Source: Acidobacteriota bacterium
GTDB lineage: Bacteria; Acidobacteriota; Terriglobia; UBA7540
Length of the DNA: 55,805 bases
Assembly: GCA_021787735.1 (NCBI GenBank)
Contig: JAJYLL010000018.1
Coordinates: 1-55,805, forward strand
Direction of reading: 5' to 3'
The position numbers and the translations under genes were made by a program. Position 1 is the stretch's first letter, and every line of letters starts with the position of its first letter. Of the stretch, positions 7,153 to 17,079 are shown one piece after another. The notes under the pieces were generated by a model that did no database searches, had not been told where the DNA came from, and saw only the letters and a list, made by a program, of their open reading frames with translations.

Positions 7153-9450
7153 TCACACTAAGGGATAGGTTTTCGGCTCCGGTTCCAGCTTCCCAAGAAA
7201 AAGATCCTCGATTTCCGGCACCACAGCAATTTCAGTCTCTCCATGAACTGATTTCGCAACCTTGAGGGCCGCCTCAAGAGCAGCTTTCTGGTTTGCCTCG
7301 GGAGAATCATCCTTGCTCAAAGCGTTCAGGAACTGCAGAGCCGCGTTTGCCAGGTCTGAAAGGTTCCGGGAATGCTCTGAAACTTCCTGCAATTCTTTTG
7401 ATTGCGCAAAGTACGGTTGCAGCAGCGCGTCGTTGTTGGCCCAAAGCATGAGCAGGTTGCGCAGCTTACCTTCCGACGCCGCACTACGCGTCCTGAGATA
7501 GTCAGCCAGCGCCCAGCGGAAATCATATTTCGTGGCCGAGTCGACCATGACAACATCCGCCACCTCATCGAGCGGCGCCAGGCTGTTCCGCTCATTTGCT
7601 GGCCGTTGCATAAGGCCAGCAAGCCTGCGATAACCTTTCACGGGAGACAGCACATCCAGGAGAGTTCTCACCGGCCCAACTGGGAGTGGCCCCGCAAACC
7701 GCCGAATGTGACGGTCGTAGTCAACCAGGTTGTTGACGCTGGCATGGTCCAGCATAAAGCCCAGCCGAAAGAGACGGCGGTACATGTCCTCCACATTTTG
7801 CACATCGGCGGGCGACCACAGCCGCTCTGCAACGGCGCCGGCGCGAGGCCATATCCTCGACTCCATATTCCACTGGTCCTCCAATTCTGACCACATCGCC
7901 GTTTCGCCGCCCAGCACGGCCTGGTCCTGCCCGTATCCGGATTCCCGCGGCAGGGCATCGCCAAGATAGCAGACATGAGCTGGCAGGAATGTGTCGAGAT
8001 AGAAGCCCCTGGAAACGAGTAATTTGTTGCCGTCCGTCATGGGGGTTTGGGCTAGATCGGTTCTTGCAAACGGACTCCATACCTGGAGAATCAGGTCTTG
8101 GGTTTGGCCCGCCGCGTACGCTTCCTCCCACGCAACGGCCTGCTTCCCGTGCTTTTTCACGATTGCCTGCACGCACGCCACAAAGTAGGTCTGCAAAGCA
8201 TGCGTATCCGGCAGATTGTGCTCCTTCATGTAGGCAACGATCTTCGGATTCGCACGCCAGACGGCGCCATTGTTCTCGTCAGCCCCGATGTGGAAGTAAT
8301 GCCCCGGGAAAAGCTCAGCCATCTCTTCTACAAAGCGGTCGATAAAGGCGTACGTCGTCTCCCGGGTTGGATCGAAAGCAGGAATCTTCAGCGCCTGCGT
8401 CTCGGCCATGATTTCCTGCTGGCTCATGCCCGGCCGAATCGTCACGTTCGGCGGATTTCCTGGCCGGAACGGTCCGGGGCTGCTCGAAAGCTCAGGATAA
8501 CCCGCAAGCCAGCTGATTGAGTGGCTGGGCATATCAAATTCCGGGACCACCAGGATTCCGCGCGCACCAGCGTAGGCACTCAGGTCCCGAATTGCATCCT
8601 GCGTGTAGTACTGGCCCTCCGATCCATCCAGTTGCAATTTGGGAAACACCCTGGATTCAACGCGGAAACCCTCGTTGTCGGAGAGATGAAGGTGCAGCAC
8701 GTTGAGCTTCACCATCTCCATGGCATCAATGTTCCGCTTGATGCTGTCGATGTGGACAAAGTGCCTGGCAACATCGATCATCAATCCACGCCAGGGGTAA
8801 CGCGGGGAATCGGAGATGGAAACCGCGGGCAGATAGTAGATTCCGTTTTCTCTATCAACAAGCTGGCGGAAGGTAGCCAACCCGCGAAGCACACCTATCG
8901 TCGCCGGGGCATTCAGCACAATGGATGTTGGCGTGACCGTCAGCGAGGACGACTCGTCCGTCCCCATGATCATGGTCGCCGGTTTCTGGACTCTGATCGA
9001 AAAGATACCATTGGGGGTTGTTGACTCTGCAGTGGCAACCTCCTGGGCCAAGGGAAGTCCTGTTGTATTCTTCACCCACTGGAGGGCCCGATTGACGCCT
9101 GACCAGAGGACCTGATCATTTGGAGCGCATTCCACATGGAAACGAAAATCTCTCTCCATCCTGAGTACACCTTGCCTCACGGACGTGGTGCGTGGTAGCG
9201 GCATGAGAGACAGGCGCTGTGTACCCGAATGATCAACCGTCCCCGACAACGTGGACGCAGCGGAAGCGGTAGCAGCGGCTTGAGGGGACAACGAAGCCTC
9301 AAGACCCCCCGGCATGCAGGAAAGAACCCCTCCGGCTGCAAATGCTCTCCGCAGAAAGCCACGCCGGTTAATTGATTTTCCCCGAGGGTGATGTTTTGAG
9401 GCCGCTGCCGGGTTTGTCTCCGGGATGAATTGAGGTTCGTTGAATTTCAT
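7153..9450 (-). CDS. TAT-exported beta-N-acetylhexosaminidase (GH20)
   Basis: A 765-residue protein with AGGGAAG before ATG 9450. A twin-arginine signal is visible (INRRGFLRRAFAAGG). A GH20b-type N-terminal domain follows (around residues 70-210), then the GH20 barrel (YPWRGLMIDVARHF, VLHLHLSDNEGFRVES). The catalytic Asp-Glu pair lies in HIGADENNG, with the Trp-rich barrel strand AVLGGETAMWSE after it. Family members remove terminal GlcNAc or GalNAc from chitin fragments, peptidoglycan or glycoconjugates using substrate-assisted catalysis. The last 200 residues are an alpha-helical extension. Export suggests scavenging of external or periplasmic amino sugars. Confidence 0.93.
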   Translation of the reverse strand: MKFNEPQFIPETNPAAASKHHPRGKSINRRGFLRRAFAAGGVLSCMPGGLEASLSPQAAATASAASTLSGTVDHSGTQRLSLMPLPRTTSVRQGVLRMERDFRFHVECAPNDQVLWSGVNRALQWVKNTTGLPLAQEVATAESTTPNGIFSIRVQKPATMIMGTDESSSLTVTPTSIVLNAPATIGVLRGLATFRQLVDRENGIYYLPAVSISDSPRYPWRGLMIDVARHFVHIDSIKRNIDAMEMVKLNVLHLHLSDNEGFRVESRVFPKLQLDGSEGQYYTQDAIRDLSAYAGARGILVVPEFDMPSHSISWLAGYPELSSSPGPFRPGNPPNVTIRPGMSQQEIMAETQALKIPAFDPTRETTYAFIDRFVEEMAELFPGHYFHIGADENNGAVWRANPKIVAYMKEHNLPDTHALQTYFVACVQAIVKKHGKQAVAWEEAYAAGQTQDLILQVWSPFARTDLAQTPMTDGNKLLVSRGFYLDTFLPAHVCYLGDALPRESGYGQDQAVLGGETAMWSELEDQWNMESRIWPRAGAVAERLWSPADVQNVEDMYRRLFRLGFMLDHASVNNLVDYDRHIRRFAGPLPVGPVRTLLDVLSPVKGYRRLAGLMQRPANERNSLAPLDEVADVVMVDSATKYDFRWALADYLRTRSAASEGKLRNLLMLWANNDALLQPYFAQSKELQEVSEHSRNLSDLANAALQFLNALSKDDSPEANQKAALEAALKVAKSVHGETEIAVVPEIEDLFLGKLEPEPKTYPLV

Positions 9451-9918
9451 CTGATAGGTCTTCCCTGCATGATTGAATTGAACCGCTTTTCAAAGGCCGG
9501 TTATTCCAGGAATCTGGATGACAAGCCCGTATTGGCTCGACCGTCCGGAATTTCCGTGAACCGTCTGCCGGCCCAAAGGAGTCTGTGTGAGAACAGCGCC
9601 CTTTGCGCTCAAGCAATGCTCTATGTACGCAACGCTTGAGAAGAGCTTGTAGTCCTCCAACCGCAATTTCCACACAGACTCCAAAGGATACCGATTACAT
9701 CCATCCAATACAACCATGTGACAGCCTCAGCTAGCGCCAGCCCGATTTCGGGATGCCGCGCTTTCTCGATATAATGTCCTTACGAAGGGTCGAAGGGGTC
9801 AAACCTGATATTGGGGCGCAACCGGAGAAGTCAGATTCTGGCACAGGCCTTGGTGATGGCAAGGGAAGCGTAGTGTCAGCAGCACTCGGCTGGCATAATC
9901 AGACAAGGGGCTAATTCT
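9451..9918. other. Divergent intergenic region
   Basis: 468 bases between the GH20 gene and the YyaL-like gene. No convincing reading frame or RNA gene is seen. It contains a consensus -10 box at 9770-9775 and a small inverted repeat, CCCGA / TCGGG, at 9741-9752, where a -35 box would be expected. Confidence 0.4.
9770..9775 (+). promoter_or_regulatory. Candidate -10 box for the YyaL-like gene
   Basis: A perfect TATAAT about 145 bases upstream of ATG 9919. The 17-base-spaced -35 position reads TTCGGG, a weak match, and overlaps the inverted repeat 9741-9752. An activator site there is possible. Confidence 0.35.
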
Positions 9919-12072
9919 ATGACAGAACAAAGCGCGCACCAGGTCTCGCACGACTACACCAACCATCTCGTCAACGAGAGCAGCCCCTATCTGCTGATGC
10001 ACGCCCACAACCCGGTGGACTGGTACCCCTGGGGCCAGGAAGCTTTTGATCTGGCCAGGCGCGAAAACAAGCCCATTTTTCTCTCCGTCGGCTATTCCAC
10101 CTGCCACTGGTGCCATGTGATGGAGCGCGAATCGTTCACCAACCCGGAAATTGCCCGGATTATGAACGACAACTTTGTGAACATCAAGGTGGACCGTGAG
10201 GAGCGGCCCGACGTTGATAAGGTTTACATGACTTTCGTGCAGGCTACCACCGGCAGCGGCGGCTGGCCGATGTCGGTTTTCCTGACGCCGGATCTCAAAC
10301 CCTTTTTCGGCGGAACGTACTGGCCGCCCGTTGACCGCTACGGGCGCGCGGGCTTCAGTACTGTCCTTGAGCGTGTAGCCGAGGCATGGAGAAAAGATCG
10401 CACGCGGATTGAACAGTCCGCCGCGGACGTGGTGGAACAACTTAAGAAAGCGGTCCATGCTCCTTCGCCGGACGAGGCGCACATTACAGACGAAACCCTC
10501 AGCCGAACCTATCAGCAGATCAGGTCCAGTTACGATCCCGCGAACGGCGGCTTCGGTGGCGCGCCCAAATTCCCACGTCCCGTCGTCTTTAATTTTCTTC
10601 TGCGCTACCACGCCCGTACAGGAGAGCAAACGGCGCTCCAGATGACGCTCAACACTCTGCACGCCATGGCCGAAGGCGGCATTCATGATCACCTGGGCGG
10701 CGGGTTCCACCGCTACTCAGTGGATGAAAAATGGCACGTCCCGCACTTTGAAAAGATGCTCTACGACCAGGCGCAATTAGCCATCTCTTACCTTGAGGCT
10801 TACCAGATCACACACGATCCTTTTTACGCCGCCACGCTTCGTGACATTCTGGATTACGTCCTGCGTGACATGCGCAACCCTCATGGAGGTTTCTACAGCG
10901 CAGAGGATGCCGACAGCCCGATTGAAAAAGATAAGCCCGAACACGGCGAGGGCGCATTCTACCTGTGGACCACTGCCCAGATCGAAGAAGTTCTCGGCCC
11001 GGACGCAGCAAAGATTTTCTGCTACACCTATGACGTTGAACCACATGGCAACGTCGCCCCGCAGAACGATCCGCAGGGTGAATTCACCGGAAAGAACATC
11101 CTGCAGGTGGCGCATCCCGTCGATGACACGGCAAAGCATTCCGGCAAGCCGTCGGAGGAAATCCGCGCCACTCTCGCAGATGCCCGCAGCAAGCTGCTCG
11201 CGGCCCGCGACCTGCGCCCGCGGCCGCCGCTTGACGATAAAGTCCTAACTTCCTGGAACGGCCTGATGATTTCCGCCTTTGCGCGCGCAGGGCAAGTACT
11301 TGGCGAGGCTGCCTATACTGAAGCGGCGCAAGGCGCCGCAGACTTCATCCATTCGAAACTCTACAACCCTCAGGACGGTACACTCTTGCGCCGCTACCGC
11401 GAGGGCGAAATCGGAATCAGCGGTTTTCTCGACGACTACACCAGCCTTATTCACGGGCTGCTTGGCCTCTACGAAACCTCATTTCGCATCTCCGACCTCG
11501 TCTGGGCCATCAGGCTGCAAGAAACCCAGGACCGGCTCTTCTGGGATGACAATGGTGGCGGCTACTTCCATACCACGCCTAACGATTCGTCCATCGTGGT
11601 CAGGATGCGCGACGCTTACGACGGGGCCGAGCCTTCCGGCAATTCCCTCTCTGCCATAAACCTGCTGCGGCTTGCGGAGATGGCCAACCGCCCGGCGTGG
11701 CGCGAAAAGGCGGACAATATCTTCCGGGTCTTCAGCCGCCAGATCGAGCACGCCCCGGAAACCCTGCCCCAGATGATTGCGGCCGTGGATTTTGCCCTCT
11801 CAAAGCCGCGGCAGATCGTCATCGCCGGCAACCGGGACCATCAGGACACGCAGGCGCTGCTCGACGTGGTGAACCAGCGCTACCTTCCCAACAAGGTTCT
11901 CTTCCTGGTGGACGGCAAGGCCAGCCAGCAACTTGCCGGATGGCTCCCCTTCGTCGAGGGCATGCACGCCATCGACGGCAAAGCCACCGCTTACGTCTGC
12001 GAAAACTACACCTGCAAGCTTCCCACCACCGATCCGCAGCGAATCGCCGCATTGCTCGACGAAAAAGCTTGA
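9919..12072 (+). CDS. YyaL/SSP411-type thioredoxin-fold protein (DUF255)
   Basis: A 717-residue protein. The N-terminal thioredoxin-like domain has the family hallmark [14 protein letters not shown] and the CxxC-type motif [14 protein letters not shown], then [15 protein letters not shown] and [12 protein letters not shown]. The C-terminal two thirds form an alpha/alpha six-barrel of the AGE/glucosidase type ([30 protein letters not shown]). Length and order match the YyaL / spermatogenesis-associated protein 20 family, whose biochemical role is not settled. No signal peptide is seen, so it is cytoplasmic. It is the only gene in its transcription unit. Confidence 0.93.
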   Translation: MTEQSAHQVSHDYTNHLVNESSPYLLMHAHNPVDWYPWGQEAFDLARRENKPIFLSVGYSTCHWCHVMERESFTNPEIARIMNDNFVNIKVDREERPDVDKVYMTFVQATTGSGGWPMSVFLTPDLKPFFGGTYWPPVDRYGRAGFSTVLERVAEAWRKDRTRIEQSAADVVEQLKKAVHAPSPDEAHITDETLSRTYQQIRSSYDPANGGFGGAPKFPRPVVFNFLLRYHARTGEQTALQMTLNTLHAMAEGGIHDHLGGGFHRYSVDEKWHVPHFEKMLYDQAQLAISYLEAYQITHDPFYAATLRDILDYVLRDMRNPHGGFYSAEDADSPIEKDKPEHGEGAFYLWTTAQIEEVLGPDAAKIFCYTYDVEPHGNVAPQNDPQGEFTGKNILQVAHPVDDTAKHSGKPSEEIRATLADARSKLLAARDLRPRPPLDDKVLTSWNGLMISAFARAGQVLGEAAYTEAAQGAADFIHSKLYNPQDGTLLRRYREGEIGISGFLDDYTSLIHGLLGLYETSFRISDLVWAIRLQETQDRLFWDDNGGGYFHTTPNDSSIVVRMRDAYDGAEPSGNSLSAINLLRLAEMANRPAWREKADNIFRVFSRQIEHAPETLPQMIAAVDFALSKPRQIVIAGNRDHQDTQALLDVVNQRYLPNKVLFLVDGKASQQLAGWLPFVEGMHAIDGKATAYVCENYTCKLPTTDPQRIAALLDEKA

Positions 12073-12612
12073 CGAAAGTACGCTAGCATGCTAGTCTTTT
12101 TGTGCTGCGGCGGGCCGGCTCCTGGGACACTCGGCACGTCTTCCGCTCGGTTGCCATGACGAGTGAAGCAATCCAAATCCGCACCCCCAAGAAGCGAACA
12201 CGGCGCTACAAGAACTCCTGCCTTTTCGCCGGTTCTGGGGCAAATGGGACAAAGAAAAGATGTTATTTTGAAAAACGACCCTGGGAAGCCATTGAAAACA
12301 AAGGACAAGGCTACGCTACTAGCCAAAAACGAACCGAAAAACGAAGCGGGCCATGTTGTTGAAAAAAAGGATGGCAAAAAATCAGGCCAGATAGCCCGCC
12401 TGCCCCCTCATGCCTCGCTCATCACAGGCCAAGGGTCACATCTGCCTTAATCGCTCTCAGGCGGCCGGCACCTCGCGAGACGCTAATGCCAGAGGCATTG
12501 CAGCCCGTGTTGCGCGGTGCTATTCTCTTCTATCCTTTTCGGATTCGGGATCATTCCCGCCAGCGGCGATGATCATTTTTCGCCCGATTCTGTTAAGCAT
12601 GAGGACCCGACC
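12073..12612. other. Intergenic region with a 12-bp palindrome
   Basis: 540 bases with no credible gene. Just after the YyaL-like stop, the perfect palindrome CTAGCATGCTAG (12083-12094) is followed by TCTTTTTG. TTGACG (12069-12074) stands 17 bases before TAGTCT (12092-12097). This could be a weak terminator, an operator or a promoter. The A-rich part near 12250-12390 contains the string ACAAGGCTACGCTACT, which recalls the AAGGCTGCGCTACCTG of the left-end repeats. Confidence 0.35.
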
Positions 12613-14271
12613 GTGTCTGCTTTCAAAAACCGATCCAAGCTGAGTCATCTTTCCCGTCTGGGCGGCATATGCCTTCTAATCTTGGTGGGGTTCGCACCGC
12701 TGGCGCGGGCAACGCAATGGGAGACGCTCTTCACCGCGCAGGACGTTCGCGACCGGCTTTCAACCCCAGGGGGGCGCGAGCAGGCGCTCGGTTTCTGCCG
12801 CCGCATGGGAATTTCCAAGGTCTATCTTGAAGTCTTTCGCGACGGTTACCAGGCCGATGCCACAACGCTCAAGACATCACGAGACTTTTTCCGCCATGCC
12901 GGTCTGCAGGTTTCCGGCTGCGTCACCACCACCGGGCTGGGCAAGCCCTCCACCGGATGGAAGGTGGCAGCCTGTTACACGAACCGCCAGAACCAGCAGC
13001 ACCTCAATCAGATATTTCGTTATGCCGCCGGCATTTTCGACGAAATCATGATTGATGATTTCTTTTTTACCGACTGCACGTGCTCGGAGTGCGCGGCGGC
13101 CAAGGGTTCCATGAGCTGGAAGCAGTACCGCGACAAACTGATGGTTGAGATGAGCAGCGAGAATGTGCTGGGAGCAGCCCGTGCCGTCAACCCGAAGGTG
13201 AAAGTCATTCTGAAGTTTCCCCAGTGGTATGACAATTTCCAGAACCGCGGTTATGTGGTGGACAAGGAGTCGGCGCTCTATGACCGCATCTGGGTGGGCA
13301 CCGAACTCCGCGATCCTGCCTCCACCCAATGGGGTCACACGCAGCAGTACCGCGGGTTTTTCCTCTATCGCTGGCTGGCTGACGTTGCCGGAAGCAAGGA
13401 GGGGGGCGGCTGGTTCGATCCCTATGGGACCGACCCCACCTTCTATCTGGACCAGGCCTACGTAACGGTGCTTGCAGGGGCGCCGGAGGTGATGCTGTTC
13501 CACTACGGGGAACTCGATTCACCCAAGTATCGCGCACAGGCTGACGCTCTGGCCAACCGTCGTCTCCAACTCGACAGTCTGGCCAAACTGGCGGGCAATT
13601 GGGACGGGATTCCGGCCTATAAGCCTCCCAACAGCGACCCAGGCAACGAGCCTTATATTTTTGACCAGATCGGAATGTTGGGAATTCCGCTGCTACCCAC
13701 GGCCCACTTCCCTGCCAAGGCGCAGGCTGCGCTGTTTACTGCACATGCCCTGGGCGACTCGGAATTCGTCCAGGAACTGGATGATTTTCTGCGCGGCGGC
13801 GGTACGGCGTTCGTCAGTGAATCACTGGCTCACAGGCTGAATGCTGACCCACGCCTCGAGCCAGACAACAAAGTGGCACTCGATAAGGATGAACTTCTGA
13901 AGCGTGTGCCCGAAGGCAGCGGTCAGATCATCGCTTTTTCAGACCAGTTGCCCAAGCTGGCCTACGTTGACGCACAGGACCAGATCATGCAACTGAATCC
14001 GGAAACCCGGGAAGCGCTCAGAAAGCTGCGTGCAGTGGTGGCCCAGTTTGTGCCCACGTCAATTGACGCGCCGCCGCGGGTCGCTGTCTTTCCGATGCGT
14101 GATCGCGTGGCTGTGGCGAATTTCACGGAACTGCCGGTAACCTGCCATCTGACCGGCCTTGGAGGTATGGGAACAAAAGTCATGCAAGTGTTTGGAACCT
14201 CAGCAGCTCGTATCACCGGCAACGGAACAACGCTTTACCTGCCGCCGCACGGCGTGATGGTGGTGCGGTGA
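12613..14271 (+). CDS. Secreted TIM-barrel glycosidase-like protein, unassigned
   Basis: GTG 12613 is chosen because it gives a clean signal peptide (basic SAFKNRSKLSHLSRLGG, then ICLLILVGFAPLARA) and has GAGG ten bases upstream. The open frame extends to 12517 without signal-like sequence. The mature part, about 520 residues, starts like a glycosidase barrel (DRLSTPGGREQALGFCRRMG, ISKVYLEVFRDGYQAD). It contains an acidic strand EIMIDDFFFTDCTC with a Cys-rich CTCSECAAAKG, as in several GH families where such residues line the active site. The second half (IGMLGIPLLPTAHFPAKAQA, FLRGGGTAFVSESL) resembles the glutaminase-like trimerisation domain of GH42-type enzymes. Exact family and substrate are unknown to me. 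It overlaps the next gene by four bases. Confidence 0.65.
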   Translation: MSAFKNRSKLSHLSRLGGICLLILVGFAPLARATQWETLFTAQDVRDRLSTPGGREQALGFCRRMGISKVYLEVFRDGYQADATTLKTSRDFFRHAGLQVSGCVTTTGLGKPSTGWKVAACYTNRQNQQHLNQIFRYAAGIFDEIMIDDFFFTDCTCSECAAAKGSMSWKQYRDKLMVEMSSENVLGAARAVNPKVKVILKFPQWYDNFQNRGYVVDKESALYDRIWVGTELRDPASTQWGHTQQYRGFFLYRWLADVAGSKEGGGWFDPYGTDPTFYLDQAYVTVLAGAPEVMLFHYGELDSPKYRAQADALANRRLQLDSLAKLAGNWDGIPAYKPPNSDPGNEPYIFDQIGMLGIPLLPTAHFPAKAQAALFTAHALGDSEFVQELDDFLRGGGTAFVSESLAHRLNADPRLEPDNKVALDKDELLKRVPEGSGQIIAFSDQLPKLAYVDAQDQIMQLNPETREALRKLRAVVAQFVPTSIDAPPRVAVFPMRDRVAVANFTELPVTCHLTGLGGMGTKVMQVFGTSAARITGNGTTLYLPPHGVMVVR

Positions 14272-14801
14272 AGGCAAACAAACCTCGGGAGCTGCAATCG
14301 GGCAGCAAAACATTGCCGGAGTCCCGCTGTCGGTGGGGATTATTGCGGAGGCGGGTGGTCGTAGCGTCCATTTTGGGACTCACCCTGACGGCCGTGCCAG
14401 CCGCGCTTGTGGCCCAGCAGGATCAGGCAAGTTCTCGCGGCCAGCGGGAACCCCAGTCGCCGGTGCAGCCTGTGGTACCGCGGCGGGCGACCCATCGCTT
14501 TTTCGACAGGACAAACCTGCTGCTGTTTGCGGGCGTGGCGACGGTGCGGGCGCTGGATTTCACATCCACGCAACACTTTCGCGAGCTGGGTAATAATGAA
14601 GTGCTGCTGACCAACGATATTGTGGACAACAAGCCGCTGTTTGCGGCAATTGAAGTGGCGGGGACAGCAGCGTCCATCGGCGTTTCCTACTGGCTTCACC
14701 GGACAGGCCATCACAAGCTTGAGCGGTGGGTTTCGATAGTTCATATTGGGGTCGGAACGTTTGGCGATGCCCACAATTATTCACTCGGTCCGGCACGCTG
14801 A
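14268..14801 (+). CDS. Small membrane protein of unknown function
   Basis: A 177-residue protein whose GTG start overlaps the previous stop (GTGA), so translation is coupled to the glycosidase-like gene. A basic N-terminus and one hydrophobic segment (VVVASILGLTLTAVPAALVAQ) look like a signal anchor or signal peptide. After a Gln/Pro/Arg-rich linker come two further hydrophobic stretches (LLLFAGVATVRALDF and FAAIEVAGTAASIGVSYWL) and a His-rich end (LHRTGHHKLERW, VGTFGDAHNY). I do not recognise a family. The pattern is that of small secreted or inner-membrane proteins common in Acidobacteriota. Confidence 0.7.
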   Translation: MKANKPRELQSGSKTLPESRCRWGLLRRRVVVASILGLTLTAVPAALVAQQDQASSRGQREPQSPVQPVVPRRATHRFFDRTNLLLFAGVATVRALDFTSTQHFRELGNNEVLLTNDIVDNKPLFAAIEVAGTAASIGVSYWLHRTGHHKLERWVSIVHIGVGTFGDAHNYSLGPAR

Positions 14802-14927
14802 TTCGGGCAGGATGTAGTCAGCCCAGATCAGGCCGCGTAATTGCGTGCAGGGTGGAGGTTCGACTAGAATAACAGGTCGGCATGGATGGCCCTCAGGGTT
14901 TAGCCTGCCGCCGGAACCTCAGGGCGC

Positions 14928-16454
14928 GTGAATTTTTTGGTTACAAAGAACAGTCGCAAGGTCCGTTCCTCCCGCTGGCTTGCGCTCGGCGCTGCCATTG
15001 GAATAATCCTGCTAACCGCACCCCGACTGGCCCGGAGCGACAACTTTGTCTTTTATTTCCCGAAGTCGCATTCCATACTTGTTACCAAGAGGTACGGTGG
15101 TGTCCAATATCTTCCCGTACTGAAGATTCTGAACCTTTTCGGCCAGGTAGGCGGCCAGAAGAAAAAGCGGAAGTCTCTGGAAGTCTGGCTTAACAGCACG
15201 CACATCCAATTCCGGCAGAATAACCCTAACGTGAGACTTAACCATTCCCGGCTCAGGCTGCAGCAACCCGTGCGGGTGATTGACGGAGAGTGGATGGTTC
15301 CGGTGGATTTTGTGACTTCCATTCTGCCCACGATCGTTAACCAGACGGTGGAATACCAACAGGGCGAGAACAGGATTTTTGTGGGTGGGCTCAGGCCGAA
15401 TTCCTTCACGCTGCACATGACACCTCTTCAGGAAGGCGCACAGTTGACCATCCAGTTCACAGGTCCGGTCAACCTTCGCACAGCGGCGCAGAACGGGAAA
15501 TGGATACTGTATCTGGGAAGCCACCCCGTCGAACCTCTCCAGTCTGAGTTTCAGTTCCACAATCCATATGTCGCACAGGTAAAGTTCGACGACCACGACG
15601 GGCAGCCCAAGCTTATCGTCACTCCTGCGGAGCCCGGCTTGGATTTCTTCCCCAAACTGGGAGAAGGCGCAAAAGTCATCGTGGCAAACATCCTAACACC
15701 CGGAGCAACAGCAGCAGCCCAGGTTCCAGCGCCATCCGCGGCTGCAATTTCCTCCACTCCGCAGCCGGCCCAAGCCACGCCGCCAACACCAAGCCCAGCC
15801 CCGGCGGCAATTCCTGCACTGGCGCCGAATTCTTCGTTGCCGGCGGTGGTGCTTGACGCGGGACACGGCGGGACCGACATCGGAGCGCAGGGCAAGGACG
15901 GTTTGCTTGAAAAGAACCTGACCTTGCAACTCGTGGCTCAGGCGCAGAAAGCGCTCGAAGCAACCGGAAAATACCGCGTTGTCCTGACACGCAATGGCGA
16001 TGTAAACGTGGGGTTTGACCAGAGGGCCGCTGAAGCCAACTTCGCGAGCCCCATCGCCTTTATTTCATTTCATGCAGGCGACATGGGACCATCGACTCCT
16101 CGCGTTATGGTTTACAGCTACCGTCCTTCTTCACCGTTGGCAATGGCTCCGGAGCCGGACGCGAAGTCCATTTTCGTCAACTGGGACAGAGTGCAGCTTC
16201 GATACATGGGCCAAAGCAGCCGTCTCGCCGTGGACCTCCAGCGCGACCTGGAAAGGACGACAAAAGTGGCCACGACTCCGCCCATGGAAGTCCCGGTGAA
16301 AGTTTTGGAAAGCATAGCAGCGCCAGCCGTGGCGATCGAGGTCGGCAGTTTGGATCCCAACAGCAATTCCTCCGCGTTAACCAACCCGCCTTTCCAGAAG
16401 GAAATCGGCGCTGCCGTGGTGGCGGCTATTGAACAATTGCAGGGGGGACAATAG
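14928..16454 (+). CDS. N-acetylmuramoyl-L-alanine amidase (Amidase_3) with N-terminal wall-binding domain
   Basis: A 508-residue protein starting at GTG 14928. After a signal peptide (SRWLALGAAIGIILLTAPRLARS) comes an approximately 230-residue beta-rich region resembling copper-amine-oxidase-N/AMIN-like modules (WMVPVDFVTSILPTI, LTIQFTGPVNLRT). An Ala/Pro linker (about 265-300) follows, then Amidase_3. Zinc ligands are the His in VLDAGHGGTD (near residue 310), Glu in LLEKNLTL and His in ISFHAGDM; the catalytic Glu is in VAIEVGSLDPNSN. It would cleave the lactyl-peptide bond of peptidoglycan in the periplasm, as in cell separation. The usual FLSN end is GSLDPN here, a mild variant. A GerMN gene follows after six bases. 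Confidence 0.9.
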   Translation: MNFLVTKNSRKVRSSRWLALGAAIGIILLTAPRLARSDNFVFYFPKSHSILVTKRYGGVQYLPVLKILNLFGQVGGQKKKRKSLEVWLNSTHIQFRQNNPNVRLNHSRLRLQQPVRVIDGEWMVPVDFVTSILPTIVNQTVEYQQGENRIFVGGLRPNSFTLHMTPLQEGAQLTIQFTGPVNLRTAAQNGKWILYLGSHPVEPLQSEFQFHNPYVAQVKFDDHDGQPKLIVTPAEPGLDFFPKLGEGAKVIVANILTPGATAAAQVPAPSAAAISSTPQPAQATPPTPSPAPAAIPALAPNSSLPAVVLDAGHGGTDIGAQGKDGLLEKNLTLQLVAQAQKALEATGKYRVVLTRNGDVNVGFDQRAAEANFASPIAFISFHAGDMGPSTPRVMVYSYRPSSPLAMAPEPDAKSIFVNWDRVQLRYMGQSSRLAVDLQRDLERTTKVATTPPMEVPVKVLESIAAPAVAIEVGSLDPNSNSSALTNPPFQKEIGAAVVAAIEQLQGGQ

Positions 16455-16460
16455 TCGATT

Positions 16461-17066
16461 ATGTCTCGCCGTGCTTTAATTCTGACCGTCACCCTAGCCG
16501 CCATCCTGGGTGCGGGAATCTATTACCTGATGGTGCTAAGGCGGCATATCGCCCCGACGACCGCCAGCGACTTACAGTCGGACCAGGCGGCCCGAACGCG
16601 GTTGAATGAACAGGCCCTGCAGCAGTCACCAGGCCAGACCCAGATTATCACGCTGTATTTCCCATCCTACGCGGATGGGAAGTTGCTTTCTGAAACACGC
16701 GCGCTGAAGCTCTCTTCGGACAATATCAAAGCCATCCGGCAGATCTTGCTGGCCCTGATCGAAGGATCGCACCAGGGCCACGGCAACGCGCTGTCACCCT
16801 CAACAACTATCAGGGCGGTCTTTCTGACGCCGGATGGGACCGCAATCGTCGATCTGTCACAGGAAGCGCTGACGGATTTTGAGCCGGGAATTGAAAGCGA
16901 GAGCCTGGCGATCTACTCGATTGTGGACTCGCTCTGCGCAAACATCCCCCAAGTGAAGGAAGTCAGGTTCCTTGTTCAGGGCCAGGAAGTCCAGACTCTG
17001 GACGGCCACATCGACTTAACTGGCAGTTTTGCCCCTGAGCCATCATTGATTGCTCAAACACACTAA
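16461..17066 (+). CDS. GerMN-domain protein
   Basis: A 201-residue protein with a single N-terminal membrane anchor (ALILTVTLAAILGAGIYYLMV). One GerMN domain follows at about 55-190 (TLYFPSYADGKLLSETR, IRQILLALIEGSHQGHG, FLTPDGTAIVDLSQEALTDF, VKEVRFLVQGQEVQTLDGHI). GerMN domains occur in sporulation and germination proteins of Firmicutes, but also, without any sporulation, beside cell-wall amidases in other phyla. That is the arrangement here: six bases after the amidase and just before rph. It probably assists peptidoglycan remodelling from the periplasmic side. Its 3' end is separated from rph by 13 nt. Confidence 0.88.
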   Translation: MSRRALILTVTLAAILGAGIYYLMVLRRHIAPTTASDLQSDQAARTRLNEQALQQSPGQTQIITLYFPSYADGKLLSETRALKLSSDNIKAIRQILLALIEGSHQGHGNALSPSTTIRAVFLTPDGTAIVDLSQEALTDFEPGIESESLAIYSIVDSLCANIPQVKEVRFLVQGQEVQTLDGHIDLTGSFAPEPSLIAQTH

Positions 17067-17079
17067 ATCAGGAGAAATT

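Noticed and set aside
9799..10710. 303-codon minus-strand frame inside the YyaL-like gene
   Set aside because: Antisense to a strongly conserved protein, no family-like motifs and no ribosome site; a result of GC-rich codon bias.
12083..12094. CTAGCATGCTAG palindrome as a transposon end or attachment site
   Set aside because: A single copy with no partner, no target duplication and no recombinase gene nearby; listed only as part of the intergenic region.
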